DNA from: Falsirhodobacter xinxiangensis
GTDB lineage: Bacteria; Pseudomonadota; Alphaproteobacteria; Rhodobacterales; Rhodobacteraceae
Reading direction: 5' to 3'
Length of the DNA: 64,000 bases
Assembly: GCF_004959935.1 (NCBI RefSeq)
Contig: NZ_SMYN01000016.1
Location: 1 to 64,000, forward strand
Each line of letters opens with the position of its first letter. Positions within the stretch are counted from its first letter, which is position 1. Shown piece by piece: positions 1 to 8,618 of the stretch. The position numbers and the translations under genes are program-made. The notes under the pieces are model-generated. The model was not told the DNA's origin and did not search any database. It worked only from the letters and a program-made list of their open reading frames with translations.

Positions 1-188
1 AAATCTGTCCAAGGATCGGGGAGTAGCTCACTGACTTCATGGATTTCGGCGGCCTCCCTACGGCCGACCATCCGAACGAACACCTCAACCTCGCGCTTCT
101 CCCGGAGGATTCCGGCTTCTTCCAGCGATTGTTCGGCTTCCCTCAACGGACCGCGCCTTACATTGCGACGTGCAGCGACGCCCATCAT
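1..188 (-). CDS. Partial hypothetical protein, 3' end outside the window
   Basis: A reading frame without stops runs off the left window edge on the minus strand. Two consecutive ATG codons at 188 and 185 could start it. The visible product is rich in Glu and Arg, with a segment resembling a helical region (residues REAEQSLEEAG) followed by REKREVEVFVRMVGRREAA. The frame also stays open for at least 40 codons upstream of these ATGs, so the true start is uncertain. I recognise no domain. It could be a real gene end or a remnant in a degenerate stretch, because the next 450 bases contain no convincing gene. Confidence 0.3.
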   Translation of the reverse strand, partial: MMGVAARRNVRRGPLREAEQSLEEAGILREKREVEVFVRMVGRREAAEIHEVSELLPDPWTD

Positions 189-638
189 CGGTGATGCGCT
201 GTCCCAAAAAGCTTCCCCACGGCGTTCACGCGAGTATCTCTTTATTGACGCGAAGCGGCAGCGCGCCTTCGCGCTTGATCTGAGGTGGGGGCGCAGTTGG
301 CGGTTCCCCCGCTCGGGCGCATTCATCTGCTCGGCAGATCGGCCGGGACGTCGCTGTCTACCTCCCCGCTCGACCTAGCCATTCAGCAGCTGCGGCACAC
401 AACCTATCTCCGCAAAGATCGACATGACGATTGCCCGCGAAAGGCAATCCGAAGCGATTCATGACGACGGAAGGCCCCACCCCGAGTCCCGCAAATTCGT
501 CGAAGTGAGGGTTGCCGCGGCGCTTCAGCGAACGTCGAAAATGTCCTATCCAACTTTGCGACCGGCGTTAGTGCGGTGTGGGCAAGATCGTCATCCAGAG
601 CGGCGCTAATGACGTATCGACCTCGAACCGTTCACCTG
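189..638. other. Stretch without a recognisable gene
   Basis: About 450 bases between the partial frame at the window start and the end of the nhaA copy. Only short frames lacking recognisable domains or good ribosome binding sites are present on either strand. I see no terminator, repeat or RNA gene. It may contain decayed sequence. Confidence 0.4.
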
Positions 639-1835
639 TCAAGCGCGGCTCTGCGCGCCCGGCAGCCGCTCCCGGCGGCTGGCGCGCAGGATGGCGTATC
701 CGGCGGTTCCGGCGATCAGCGACCCGGCAAGGATGCCGAACTTCACGCGGTCCTGCATCGCGGGATCGTCGAAGGCCAGAAGGCCGATGAACAGGCTCAT
801 GGTGAAGCCGATCCCGCAGAGCAGCGACACGCCGAGCACCTGCGCCCAGCTTGCCGCCGCCGGCAGGTCGGCCAGCCCGGTCCGAACCATCAGAACCACA
901 GCGCCAAAGACGCCGACCAGCTTGCCCAGCACGAGGCCCGCCGCGACGCCCAGCGTCAACGGCTCGGTCAGCACAGCGAGGGTCACGCCGGCAAAGGATA
1001 CGCCTGCATTGGCGAAGCCGAAAATCGGCACGACCAGAAAGGCGACCGGCTTGTGCAGCGCGTGCTCCAGCCGGTGCAGGGGCGACTCCTTCGGCGATGC
1101 CTCGGGGGCCGAGGGCGTAAGCTTGATCGGAATGGTCAGCGCAAGGATCACTCCGGCCAGCGTCGCATGGATGCCCGAACGCAGCACCAGCACCCACAGG
1201 ACGAGGCCCAGCAGAAGATAGGGTGAAAGATTTCCCACCCGCCGCAGGTTCAGCGCCACAAGCAGAAGGATCACGACCACGGCGCCCATGAGATCGGGCA
1301 GCGACAGATCGGCAGTTTAGAACAGCGCGATCACGATGACCGCGCCCAGATCGTCGATGATCGCAAGCGCTGCCAGAAACACCTTGAGCGAGGCCGGAAC
1401 CCGAGGCCCCAAGAGCGACAAGACCCCGAGCGCAAAAGCGATGTCTGTCGCCGACGGAATCGCCCAACCGCGCAGCGCCGCCGGATTGCCCATGTTGAAC
1501 GCCACATAGATCAGCGCAGGGATCGCCATGCCGCCGATGGCCGCGACCCCCGGCAAGATGCGGCGCGGCCATGTGGACAATTGCCCGTCCGTCATCTCGC
1601 GCTTGATCTCCAGCCCTACCATCAGGAAGAACACCGCCATCAGCGCGTCGTTGATCCCGTGCGACAGGCTGAGCGGCCCGATATAGGCGTGAAGCGCCGA
1701 AAAATAGGACGGTGCCAGCGGCGAATTTGCCGTCAGGATCGCCAGCGCGGCGACCCCCATCAGGAGGAGGCCGCCCGACGCCTCGCTGTCCAGAAAGCGG
1801 CGAAAGGTGGGATTGCCCCGTTTGGCGTTGGACAT
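639..1835 (-). pseudogene. nhaA: NhaA Na+/H+ antiporter gene with an in-frame stop codon
   Basis: NhaA is an inner-membrane antiporter exchanging Na+ for H+ to control pH and sodium. The reading frame from ATG 1835 gives a typical N-terminal half with the family motif [15 protein letters not shown], including the paired aspartates that bind ions. Directly after ALF the codon is TAA (1319-1317) where the family has Tyr. The same frame then continues with NhaA-like sequence (TADLSLPDLMGAVVVILLL) to a stop at 639, giving 398 codons in all, a normal NhaA length. The lesion is therefore a single substitution (TAC or TAT to TAA), not a frameshift. It is either a pseudogene, a truncated 171-residue product, or a sequencing error. 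A possible GGGA ribosome binding site precedes ATG 1835. Confidence 0.85.
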
Positions 1836-1949
1836 GGCTCTGCGTTCCCTTCGAAAAAGGTTGGTTCGGTCTCCGTAATCAGGAAAAAGCCCTGGGCGCA
1901 CGCAGCACACGCCTCGGGCCTGAAAGTAGCGACACGGGCCGGAGGGTCA

Positions 1950-1976
1950 ATAAAAAAGGGCCCCTCGGGGGCCCTT
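1950..1976 (-). terminator. Rho-independent terminator after the AGCS symporter
   Basis: Read on the minus strand, a perfect 9-bp stem AAGGGCCCC/GGGGCCCTT with loop CGA is followed by TTTTTA. It lies 6 bases beyond the stop codon of the symporter gene at 1982 and before nhaA, so the two minus-strand genes are separately transcribed. Confidence 0.9.
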
Positions 1977-1981
1977 CGTGT

Positions 1982-3448
1982 TCAGTGGTGGATCGAACGC
2001 TCGCTGTCCTTCCACTCCTGCCATCCCGGCTGGCCCTGCATGAAGGCCTCGATCTCGGCCCGGCTGGCTTCCAGCTTCGGATCGTGGCGAAGATAGTGGC
2101 GGGTTTCCCGCGCGATCAGTCCCGACAGGATCAGCAGGCCGATCAGGTTCGGGATCGCCATCAGCCCGTTCATCACGTCCGAGAAGTTCCACACGACGCC
2201 AAGCTGCACGGTGCAGCCGAAGAACACGACCAGCGAGAACAGGACGCGGAACGGCATCACAAGGCTGCGGCCGAACAGCCGCTCCACGTTCCGCTCGCCG
2301 TAATAGGCCCAGCCGAGGATGGTGGAATAGGCGAACAGCACCAGCCCGACGGTCACGATCCAGTGGCCCCACTGACCGGGCAGCCCGTGGGTGAACGCCT
2401 CGCCCGTCATGATCGCGGCCGAGATCTGCTCGCCCGTTGCGGGATCGGTTTGCTTCCAGACGCCGGTGGTGACGATCACGAGGCCGGTGCAGCTGACCAC
2501 GATGATCGTGTCGATGAAGGTCTGCGTCATCGACACCAGACCCTGCCGCACCGGATGCGTCGTCTGCGCCGAGGCGGCGGCGATGGCCGCGGACCCCATG
2601 CCGGATTCGTTGGAGAAGATGCCCCGCGCCACGCCGAACTGCACCGCGATCATGATGGTGGACCCGACGAAGCCCCCTGCGGCGGAGGTGCCGGTGAAGG
2701 CTTGCCCGAACACCTCGGCAAGGGCGGCGGGAACCGCGGTGATGTTGGCGCCAAGGATATACAGTGCGCCCAGCACATAGAACAGGATCATCGCCGGAAC
2801 GAAGCCCGCCGTGACCTTTCCGATGGATTTGATCCCGCCGACCAGCACCAGCAGCGTCATCCCCGCCAGAACCGCGCCCGTGGCCCATGTGGGCACCGCA
2901 AAGCTGCGTTCGAGGTTCGACGCGATGGAGTTGCCCTGCGTCATGTTGCCGATGCCGAAGGACGCGCAGAAGGCGAAGATCGCGAAGGCCAGCGCAAGGA
3001 AGTTACCAAAGGCGCCGGGAATGCCGCGCTCCAGATAATACTGCGGCCCGCCCGATTTTTCGCCCGCCGTGTCGGTGGTGCGAAAGCGCACGCCGAGGAA
3101 GGCTTCGGAATATTTGGACGCCATGCCCAGCAGCGCGGTCACCCACATCCAGAACAGCGCACCCGGCCCACCGATACCGATTGCAGTCGCGACGCCGACG
3201 ATGTTGCCGGTGCCGACCGTCGCCGCCATCGCCGTCGTCAGCGCCTGGAACTGCGAGATGTCACCCTCGGCATCGTCATCCTTGCGCTTGATGAGGCCAA
3301 GCCGCAGCGCCGCGCCTAGCCGCAGGAACTGGATCCCGCCCAGCCGCGCCGTCAGGTAGATGCCGGTGCCGAGCAAAAGCGGGATCAGCATGAAGGGACC
3401 CCAGACGATCCCCCCTATGGTTCCCAGAAACGCTTCAAGATTGTCCAT
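1982..3448 (-). CDS. AGCS-family alanine/glycine:sodium symporter
   Basis: The 488-residue protein is a polytopic inner-membrane carrier of the alanine/glycine:cation symporter family, expected to import alanine or glycine with Na+. Family hallmarks are the N-terminal FQALTTAMAATVGTGNIVGV segment (about residues 67-86), the following GGPGALFWMW and the GMASKYSEA motif. Length matches the family. ATG 3448 begins with MDNLEAFLG. It ends at a strong terminator (1950-1976) and stands alone between the nhaA copy and the BCCT gene. With the BCCT carrier and the sarcosine/glycine genes downstream, a role in glycine or alanine supply is reasonable; the exact substrate cannot be read from sequence. 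Confidence 0.88.
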   Translation of the reverse strand: MDNLEAFLGTIGGIVWGPFMLIPLLLGTGIYLTARLGGIQFLRLGAALRLGLIKRKDDDAEGDISQFQALTTAMAATVGTGNIVGVATAIGIGGPGALFWMWVTALLGMASKYSEAFLGVRFRTTDTAGEKSGGPQYYLERGIPGAFGNFLALAFAIFAFCASFGIGNMTQGNSIASNLERSFAVPTWATGAVLAGMTLLVLVGGIKSIGKVTAGFVPAMILFYVLGALYILGANITAVPAALAEVFGQAFTGTSAAGGFVGSTIMIAVQFGVARGIFSNESGMGSAAIAAASAQTTHPVRQGLVSMTQTFIDTIIVVSCTGLVIVTTGVWKQTDPATGEQISAAIMTGEAFTHGLPGQWGHWIVTVGLVLFAYSTILGWAYYGERNVERLFGRSLVMPFRVLFSLVVFFGCTVQLGVVWNFSDVMNGLMAIPNLIGLLILSGLIARETRHYLRHDPKLEASRAEIEAFMQGQPGWQEWKDSERSIHH

Positions 3449-3520
3449 GACTGTCCCCGCTGTTGCCTATGATTGCGGCGCATCACGGCGGCGCGAGCGG
3501 GGAATGTCAAGGTAGGGCGG

Positions 3521-5182
3521 TCACCGCGGCTCGGCCACCAATCCCTTCACCAGCGCAAAGCAGGAGACGAGCAGCACGAGCGCGAATGGAAAGCCCGTCG
3601 AGACGGCCATCGCCTGAAGCGCCGCCAATCCCCCGCCCAGCAGAAGCGCGATGGCGACCAATCCCTCGAACGTCGCCCAGAAGACCCGTTGCGGCACCGG
3701 GGCGTTCATCTTGCCGCCCGCGCTGATCGTGTCGATCACCAGCGAGCCGGAGTCGGACGAGGTGACGAAGAACACGATCACCAGCACGATCCCGATCAAC
3801 GAGGTCAGCCACGACAGCGGCAGATGGGCGAGCATCTCGAACAGTTGCAGCTCCAGCGCGGCATCCTGCACCGAAGTCAGACCCTCGTTCACGACCTGGC
3901 TGATCGCAGTGCCGCCCAGCGATGTCATCCACAGGGTCGACACGACCGACGGGATCAGCAGGACGGCGATCAGGAATTGCCGCACCGTGCGACCGCGGCT
4001 GACGCGGGCGATGAACATGCCGACGAAAGGCGACCAGCTGATCCACCACGCCCAGTAGAAGGCCGTCCAGCCCTGACGGAAGTTGTCGTCGTCACGCCCG
4101 AAGGGATTGGACAGCGCCGGCAGATATTCGGCATAGGCAAGCAGGTTCTTGAAGAAGCCGGTAGCGATCTGGAGCGTCGGGCCGACTGCGATGATGAACA
4201 CCAGCAGCAGAACCGCCAGCGCCATGTTGATCTCGGACAGCAGCTTCACGCCCTTGTCCATGCCTGCAACGACCGAAGCCGTTGCGATCCCCGTGATGAC
4301 GATGATCAGGAATATCATCGCGCCAAGGCTGTCCGAAAAGCCGAACAGGAAATGCAGGCCCGCGCTCGCTTGCTGCGCGCCGAAGCCGAGCGATGTGGAA
4401 AGGCCGAAGATCGTCGCGAAGACGGCAAGGATGTCGATGACATGCCCCGGCCAGCCCCAGACCTTTTCGCCGAAGATCGGATAGAAGACCGAGCGCAGGG
4501 TCAGCGGCAGCCCCTTGTTGAAGGCGAACAGCGCCAGCGAAAGCGCGACGATGGCATAGATCGACCACGGGTGCAGCGCCCAGTGGAAGATGGTGGCCGC
4601 CATGGCCAGCCGCCGCGCGCCCTCGGCATCACCCGCAAATCCGTCCAGCGGTGCCCAGTCGGTCCGCACACCGTCCGCGCCGATCACCGGCCCGTCGAAA
4701 GCGGCCGTGTAATTGCCCATCGGCTCGGCCACGCCATAGAACATCAGCCCGATGCCCATCCCCGCCGCGAACAGCATCGAAAGCCACGACAGGAAGCTGT
4801 AATCCGGCGTCGCATCCGGCCCGCCCAGACGAATGCGGCCCAGCGGCAGCACGATCAGCGCAAGGCAAAGCAGCACGAAGATGTTGGCGGTGATCATGAA
4901 GAACCAGTCGAGGCTTCCGGTCATGAAGTCGCGCAGGTCCGCGAACAACGGTCCCAGCGTGTTCTGGAACATCAGCGTCAGCAGGGTGAAGGCGACCACA
5001 CCGATCGCCGAGACGCTGAAGACGACGTTGTGGATGTCCAGCTCAAACACGAAGCGGCGGCGATAGCTGATATTGTCCTGCCCGATCTCGTATTCGGTGT
5101 CGATGATCTGGGTCGCCCCTTCCGGTGCAGGGATCGCATCGGGCGAAGCGGGGTCGATCGGGACCGCGGGTTTATCGGTCAA
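3521..5182 (-). CDS. BCCT-family betaine/choline-type transporter
   Basis: This 553-residue polytopic membrane protein belongs to the betaine/carnitine/choline transporter family, which imports quaternary ammonium compounds with Na+ or H+. Signature pieces are GMGIGLMFYGVAEPMGNY, FGLSTSLGFGAQQASAG and the WAWWISWSPFVGMFIARVSR box with its tryptophan-rich substrate region. The frame is open upstream, but the best start is TTG 5182, giving MTDKPAVP, because AAAAAGGACGG precedes it at proper spacing. The long hydrophilic N-terminus (about 60 residues) is usual. It is on the same strand as the AGCS gene, 72 bases upstream. Uptake of glycine betaine would feed the sarcosine pathway nearby; that link is inferred. 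Confidence 0.87.
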   Translation of the reverse strand: MTDKPAVPIDPASPDAIPAPEGATQIIDTEYEIGQDNISYRRRFVFELDIHNVVFSVSAIGVVAFTLLTLMFQNTLGPLFADLRDFMTGSLDWFFMITANIFVLLCLALIVLPLGRIRLGGPDATPDYSFLSWLSMLFAAGMGIGLMFYGVAEPMGNYTAAFDGPVIGADGVRTDWAPLDGFAGDAEGARRLAMAATIFHWALHPWSIYAIVALSLALFAFNKGLPLTLRSVFYPIFGEKVWGWPGHVIDILAVFATIFGLSTSLGFGAQQASAGLHFLFGFSDSLGAMIFLIIVITGIATASVVAGMDKGVKLLSEINMALAVLLLVFIIAVGPTLQIATGFFKNLLAYAEYLPALSNPFGRDDDNFRQGWTAFYWAWWISWSPFVGMFIARVSRGRTVRQFLIAVLLIPSVVSTLWMTSLGGTAISQVVNEGLTSVQDAALELQLFEMLAHLPLSWLTSLIGIVLVIVFFVTSSDSGSLVIDTISAGGKMNAPVPQRVFWATFEGLVAIALLLGGGLAALQAMAVSTGFPFALVLLVSCFALVKGLVAEPR

Positions 5183-5277
5183 AAATCCGTCCTTTTTTTG
5201 GCGCGCGAGGCATCGATCCCGCAAAAGCGGGCCGGTGACGAAAGCGCGGATGAAGCGGCACTGCCTACAGGAGATGC

Positions 5278-5317
5278 CGCCCACCCTCAACCCGGCAAGG
5301 GATGGTGGGCGTTTTTT
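5278..5317 (+). terminator. Intrinsic terminator, possible leader attenuator or end of a small RNA
   Basis: An 8-bp perfect stem CGCCCACC/GGTGGGCG with an 18-base loop is followed by TTTTTT on the plus strand. No plus-strand gene lies upstream, since the BCCT gene is on the other strand. It therefore ends either an unannotated RNA starting near 5190-5230 or the leader of the damaged atoE gene that begins at 5375. Confidence 0.7.
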
Positions 5318-5374
5318 CCAGATATGTCCGGTCTTTGGCAGCACCGTGGTTTCCTAGGATATCGAGGAGGATAC

Positions 5375-6140
5375 ATGCTCAACTTCATCTCGCGCCCGCT
5401 TGTGCGGCTGGTCGATGCTGGCTGCCCGACCCCTATATCTTCGTCGTCATCCTGACGCTCGTCATCATGGCGGCGGCAATGGGCATCTAAGGGCACAGCC
5501 CCGTGGCCGTGGTCGGGATGCGGGGTGCGGGGTTCTGGGAGCTTCTGCCCTTTGCGATGCAGATGCTGCTGGTGTTGGTGACGGGCTACATGATGCCGCG
5601 ACCCCGCTGGTGCGCCGCGTGCTGGAGCGTTTGGCGGAATCGCCGGGTTCCGCGATCCTTCTGGTCAGCTTAGTGTCGCTGACGGCAAGCTGGATCAACT
5701 GGGGCTTCGGGCTGGTGGTGGGCGTGCTGTTCGACAAGGCGATCGCCCGCAAGGTGCGGGTGGATTACCGGTTGCTGGTCACCTCTGCATATTCCGGGTT
5801 CATCGTCTGGCATGGCGGCCTTGCCGGGTCGGTGCCGCTGGCCATCGCAACGTCGGGGCATCCGTTCAAGCAGATCATCGGCATCATCCCGACGGACCGG
5901 ACGATCTTCGCGGCCTACAACCTGTTCATCGCCGTGCCGCTGGTCAATCGCATGATGATGCCGAAGAAGGGCGAGGAGGTTTTCGTCGATCCCGAACTGC
6001 TGGTCGAACCCGAACCGCCCGAAGCAACCGGCACCACCCCGGCCGAGCGGATGGAGACCAGCCGCGTATTGTCCTGTTTGATCGGTCCGGCGGGGTTGGC
6101 CTTCCTGTTCCAGTATTTCGCCGGCACCGGGACGTTGACG
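5375..6140 (+). pseudogene. atoE: AtoE-type short-chain fatty acid transporter, multiply disrupted and truncated
   Basis: AtoE-family proteins are inner-membrane carriers for short-chain fatty acids. ATG 5375 has a good GAGGAGG site and begins MLNFISRPLVRLVD. One base then appears to be missing near 5413, because LPDPYIFVVILTLVIMAAAM continues in another frame. An in-frame TAA follows at 5488-5490, and a second frameshift lies near 5600, where TGYMMP passes to PLVRRVLERLAESPG. From there AtoE-like sequence is intact (SWINWGFGLVVG, AYSGFIVWHGGLAGS) until about 6140, roughly half of the usual 440-470 residues. The rest is replaced by an IS3-family fragment. It cannot make a functional carrier. 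Confidence 0.88.
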
Positions 6141-6179
6141 TTGAAAATCGTCAAGAACGGCTCGAGTCGCTTCATCTGC

Positions 6180-6394
6180 TCGTCGCTCGACCAGAAAAGA
6201 CTGCTCACCCACAATTGCTCTGATAATTCCGCCGTCGAAAGCTTCTTGAAATCGCTGAAGGCTGAAGTGGTCTGGCGCCGCGACTGGCACGTCCGGCGTG
6301 ACGTCGAGATCGCCAGATTCCAATACATCAACGGCTTCTGAAACACTCGGCAGTCGGATGGAAATCACCCTAAGCCTTCGAACAGAAGGCCGCC
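6180..6394 (+). mobile_element. Remnant of an IS3-family transposase (OrfB C-terminus)
   Basis: The sequence encodes the characteristic C-terminal DDE segment of IS3-family OrfB, with DNSAVESFLKSLKAEVVWRR and ARFQYINGF, containing the last catalytic Glu of the DDE triad. A TGA at 6339-6341 follows YINGF. The expected tail GWKSP-AFEQKAA is recovered only by changing frame and reading past a TAA (about 6355-6393). It is fused in frame with the truncated atoE copy. No intact element, inverted repeats or target duplication are visible, so this is a scar, not an active insertion sequence. Confidence 0.8.
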
Positions 6395-6564
6395 CAACAT
6401 GACCGTCTGACGCGAACGGAACCGGTGCAGGTTCCTTACGGGGGAGCAGTATGGGGGTTATGTTCCCTGCAATTTGCCGGCTGCGACTATCTTGGCTTAT
6501 CGGCTCAGATGCCCGGAATAAGCTTCAGTTCAAGATCACCTTTGCAAGTCATGGCGACCATTGT

Positions 6565-6702
6565 TTACAGTGACATCATCCTGAGTGCCATGATGATCGA
6601 GGCGAGCACCGAGAGGCCGACGAAACAGAAGATCGCCAACCAGACGGCCCGTTGCCGCAGCGATTTGGGCGGGGTCTGATCTTCTTCTGTGGGATGTGCC
6701 AT
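6565..6702 (-). CDS. Small single-span membrane protein, hypothetical
   Basis: A 45-residue frame from ATG 6702 (MAHPTEEDQTPPKSL) has a charged, proline-containing N-terminus and one hydrophobic stretch (about residues 20-42, VWLAIFCFVGLSVLASIIMA). The pattern fits a small inner-membrane protein with one span. It lies downstream of the nucleosidase gene on the same strand, 120 bases away. The ribosome binding site is weak, and I know no family for it. It could be a real small protein or chance. Confidence 0.4.
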   Translation of the reverse strand: MAHPTEEDQTPPKSLRQRAVWLAIFCFVGLSVLASIIMALRMMSL

Positions 6703-6822
6703 CGTGCCGCTCGTCATTTGCCTGAACGGAATGTGGGCAAAACGGGATGTGTGGGCAAGTGGGCAGAATGACCACCCGCCTGTTGCCATCATTGGAAGCG
6801 GCGGTCGCGGCGGCGTGGGAAG

Positions 6823-7461
6823 TCACGCGTCTTGGAGATCGAGCGCGTCGCTTTCGATCGCGGTGCCCAGCGCATCGACTGCCGTGGCAAGCCGCTCGTC
6901 GATCACGTGCAGGTATTGCGTCCAATCCGTCAGCTGGCGCAAATCGTCGGCGCCGTCCGAGATGCCGCGCAGCCCGATCAGCGGAACGCCGAACAGCGCG
7001 GCAGCGCGCAGGTGGGCGAAGGTCTCCATATCCACCATGTCCTCGGTGATCTGGTCATAGGCCGCACCGCTGACGATATTGGCACCGGTGGAGAGGCTGG
7101 CGGTCGGCAGCCCGGGTATGCGGTATGGCAGATCGATGCGGGCCGGCAGATCCAGAAACGGCGTGTGCCCCCGCGCGAATCCCAAGGGCGAGGCATCCAT
7201 GTCCCGGTAGGCGACGCCGGAGACCTGATAGACTTCCGCCTGCATCAGGGTGCGCGAGCCGGCAGATCCCAAGGAAACCACCAATCGCGGGCGTTTCGGC
7301 ATCCCGGCCAAAGCTGCCGCCAAGGCCACCGCCCCTTCGACCGGGCCGACGCCGGTCATGAGCGGGGTGATCCGCGCACGCAGTGCAGGGCCGTATTCCG
7401 CCTCTGCGGCCATCACGAACAGGACAGGCATTCCAGCCAGCATGGTTATCGTCGCGGTCAT
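6823..7461 (-). CDS. 5'-methylthioadenosine/S-adenosylhomocysteine nucleosidase-like protein (PNP/UDP phosphorylase family)
   Basis: The 212-residue product has the nucleoside phosphorylase/nucleosidase fold. It carries the early TGVGPVEGA loop, VSLGSAGSR, and near residue 165 the segment VDMETFAHLRAA, whose Glu corresponds to the base/ribose-binding ME motif, followed by LRGISDGADD containing the catalytic Asp. Such enzymes cleave adenine from methylthioadenosine or S-adenosylhomocysteine. The protein is slightly shorter than E. coli MtnN (232). ATG 7461 has an AGAGG site; an internal ATG at 7443 is an alternative. Its position beside methyl-group catabolism fits recycling of S-adenosyl by-products, but this is inference. 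Confidence 0.75.
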   Translation of the reverse strand: MTATITMLAGMPVLFVMAAEAEYGPALRARITPLMTGVGPVEGAVALAAALAGMPKRPRLVVSLGSAGSRTLMQAEVYQVSGVAYRDMDASPLGFARGHTPFLDLPARIDLPYRIPGLPTASLSTGANIVSGAAYDQITEDMVDMETFAHLRAAALFGVPLIGLRGISDGADDLRQLTDWTQYLHVIDERLATAVDALGTAIESDALDLQDA

Positions 7462-7517
7462 GGTGCCTCTTGGTTCGCCGGGCGATGCCGGTGGTCAAAG
7501 CGTCTTTCGCATGAAAG

Positions 7518-8522
7518 TCAGGCCATAGCCAAGTCGGGGCGCAAATAGGCCTGACGATACGCGGTGGGCGTGACGCCCCGTTCCGTTTTCATGGTCCGCG
7601 CCAGATGCCCCGCGTCGCAGAAGCCGCAGGCGAGGGCGATGTCCGTCGTCGAATCGGTCGTCGAGCGCAGGCGCTGCATCGCCCGGTCGATCCGCAGCCC
7701 GGTATAGATGCGCAGGGGCGATTGCTTCAACGCCGCGTCGAAACGACGCTCCAGGGTGCGGCGACCGATGCCAAGCTCATTCGCCAGTTCGTCGATGGAT
7801 TTCGGGGCCTCGATATTCTGCTGCATCCGAAGGATCGCGCGTTTCACGACGGCATCCGTGATTGTCGCGGTGATCTGGGCACCGGGCTGCGGACGCTCGC
7901 CGCTGAGTGCGTCGTCGATCATCATGATGTTCAGGCTCTTGATCGCGGCAGGGCGGCCGATATGCTTCTGGATCAGATAGGCCGACAAATGCGCGGCCCC
8001 GTGGCTGCCCGAACAGGTCAGCCGGTTGCGATCCACCACGAAAAGCTGATCGCCCACCGGCATCTCGTTTTCGAACCTGTCAACGAAATCCTGATGGTGG
8101 AACCAGCTTACGCAGCAGCGATAGCCCCGGAGCAGGTCCGCCTGCTGAAGGATGAACACCCCTGTGCAAAGACCAACCAGCGACATGCCCCGAAGCGCCG
8201 AAGCGCGTAGATAGGCCAGCATCTCGGCGCTGAGCGCGACCTGATCGTCGATCAGCCCTCCGACGACGACGAGGTAGTCGTAATCGCCTGCGTGGCGCAG
8301 GCGCGTGTCGGGCTGCACCTTGACCCCGCAGCTTGACCGGATGGGCGCCATGTCGTCCGACAGCACGGCCCAGTCGCACAGGATGGGGCGCGATTTGTCG
8401 GCATCGTCCGCCGCCAGCCGCAGCACGTCGACGAAGTTGGCAAAGGCGGAAAGGGTGAAGCGGTCGGCCAGAAGGAAGCCGACGCGCAGGCGTTTTCTGG
8501 TGTTGGGCGATGAGATCGTCAT
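7518..8522 (-). CDS. GlxA-family AraC-type regulator (DJ-1/PfpI domain plus HTH), GbdR-like
   Basis: The 334-residue protein has an N-terminal DJ-1/PfpI (class I glutamine amidotransferase-like) domain, with LVVVGGL and the nucleophile-elbow-like GLCTGVFILQQADLL. A C-terminal AraC helix-turn-helix region follows (ELANELGIGRRTLERRF and DIALACGFCDAGHLARTMK). This layout is that of GbdR and related activators, which respond to glycine betaine or dimethylglycine and switch on demethylation and sarcosine oxidase genes. It is transcribed divergently from soxB with about 95 bases between, so control of the sox operon is likely. The start MTISSPN at 8522 is chosen over an upstream in-frame start because the extra residues look non-native. 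Confidence 0.85.
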   Translation of the reverse strand: MTISSPNTRKRLRVGFLLADRFTLSAFANFVDVLRLAADDADKSRPILCDWAVLSDDMAPIRSSCGVKVQPDTRLRHAGDYDYLVVVGGLIDDQVALSAEMLAYLRASALRGMSLVGLCTGVFILQQADLLRGYRCCVSWFHHQDFVDRFENEMPVGDQLFVVDRNRLTCSGSHGAAHLSAYLIQKHIGRPAAIKSLNIMMIDDALSGERPQPGAQITATITDAVVKRAILRMQQNIEAPKSIDELANELGIGRRTLERRFDAALKQSPLRIYTGLRIDRAMQRLRSTTDSTTDIALACGFCDAGHLARTMKTERGVTPTAYRQAYLRPDLAMA

Positions 8523-8618
8523 GACGCAAACTTTCAAACGACGTGGCGCAAAAGTCCCTTCAGGCATAACATCAAACTTTTACATTTCCGTCCAGTCCTC
8601 TCGAACCGGCGGTTGCAC

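Noticed and set aside
5190-5317. Known riboswitch class (cobalamin, glycine, SAM or ZTP) before atoE
   Set aside because: I compared remembered consensus boxes and found no convincing match; only the terminator and local hairpins are supported.
3473-5455. Long plus-strand frame opposite the BCCT gene
   Set aside because: Its composition (Arg, His, Gln, Asp repeats) is the shadow of a membrane-protein gene on the other strand. Only its last 27 codons, the atoE start, have meaning.
5400-6341. Single 313-codon protein spanning atoE and IS3 sequence
   Set aside because: Its first 70 residues are out of frame with AtoE and its end is transposase-derived; it is a chimera of pseudogene parts.
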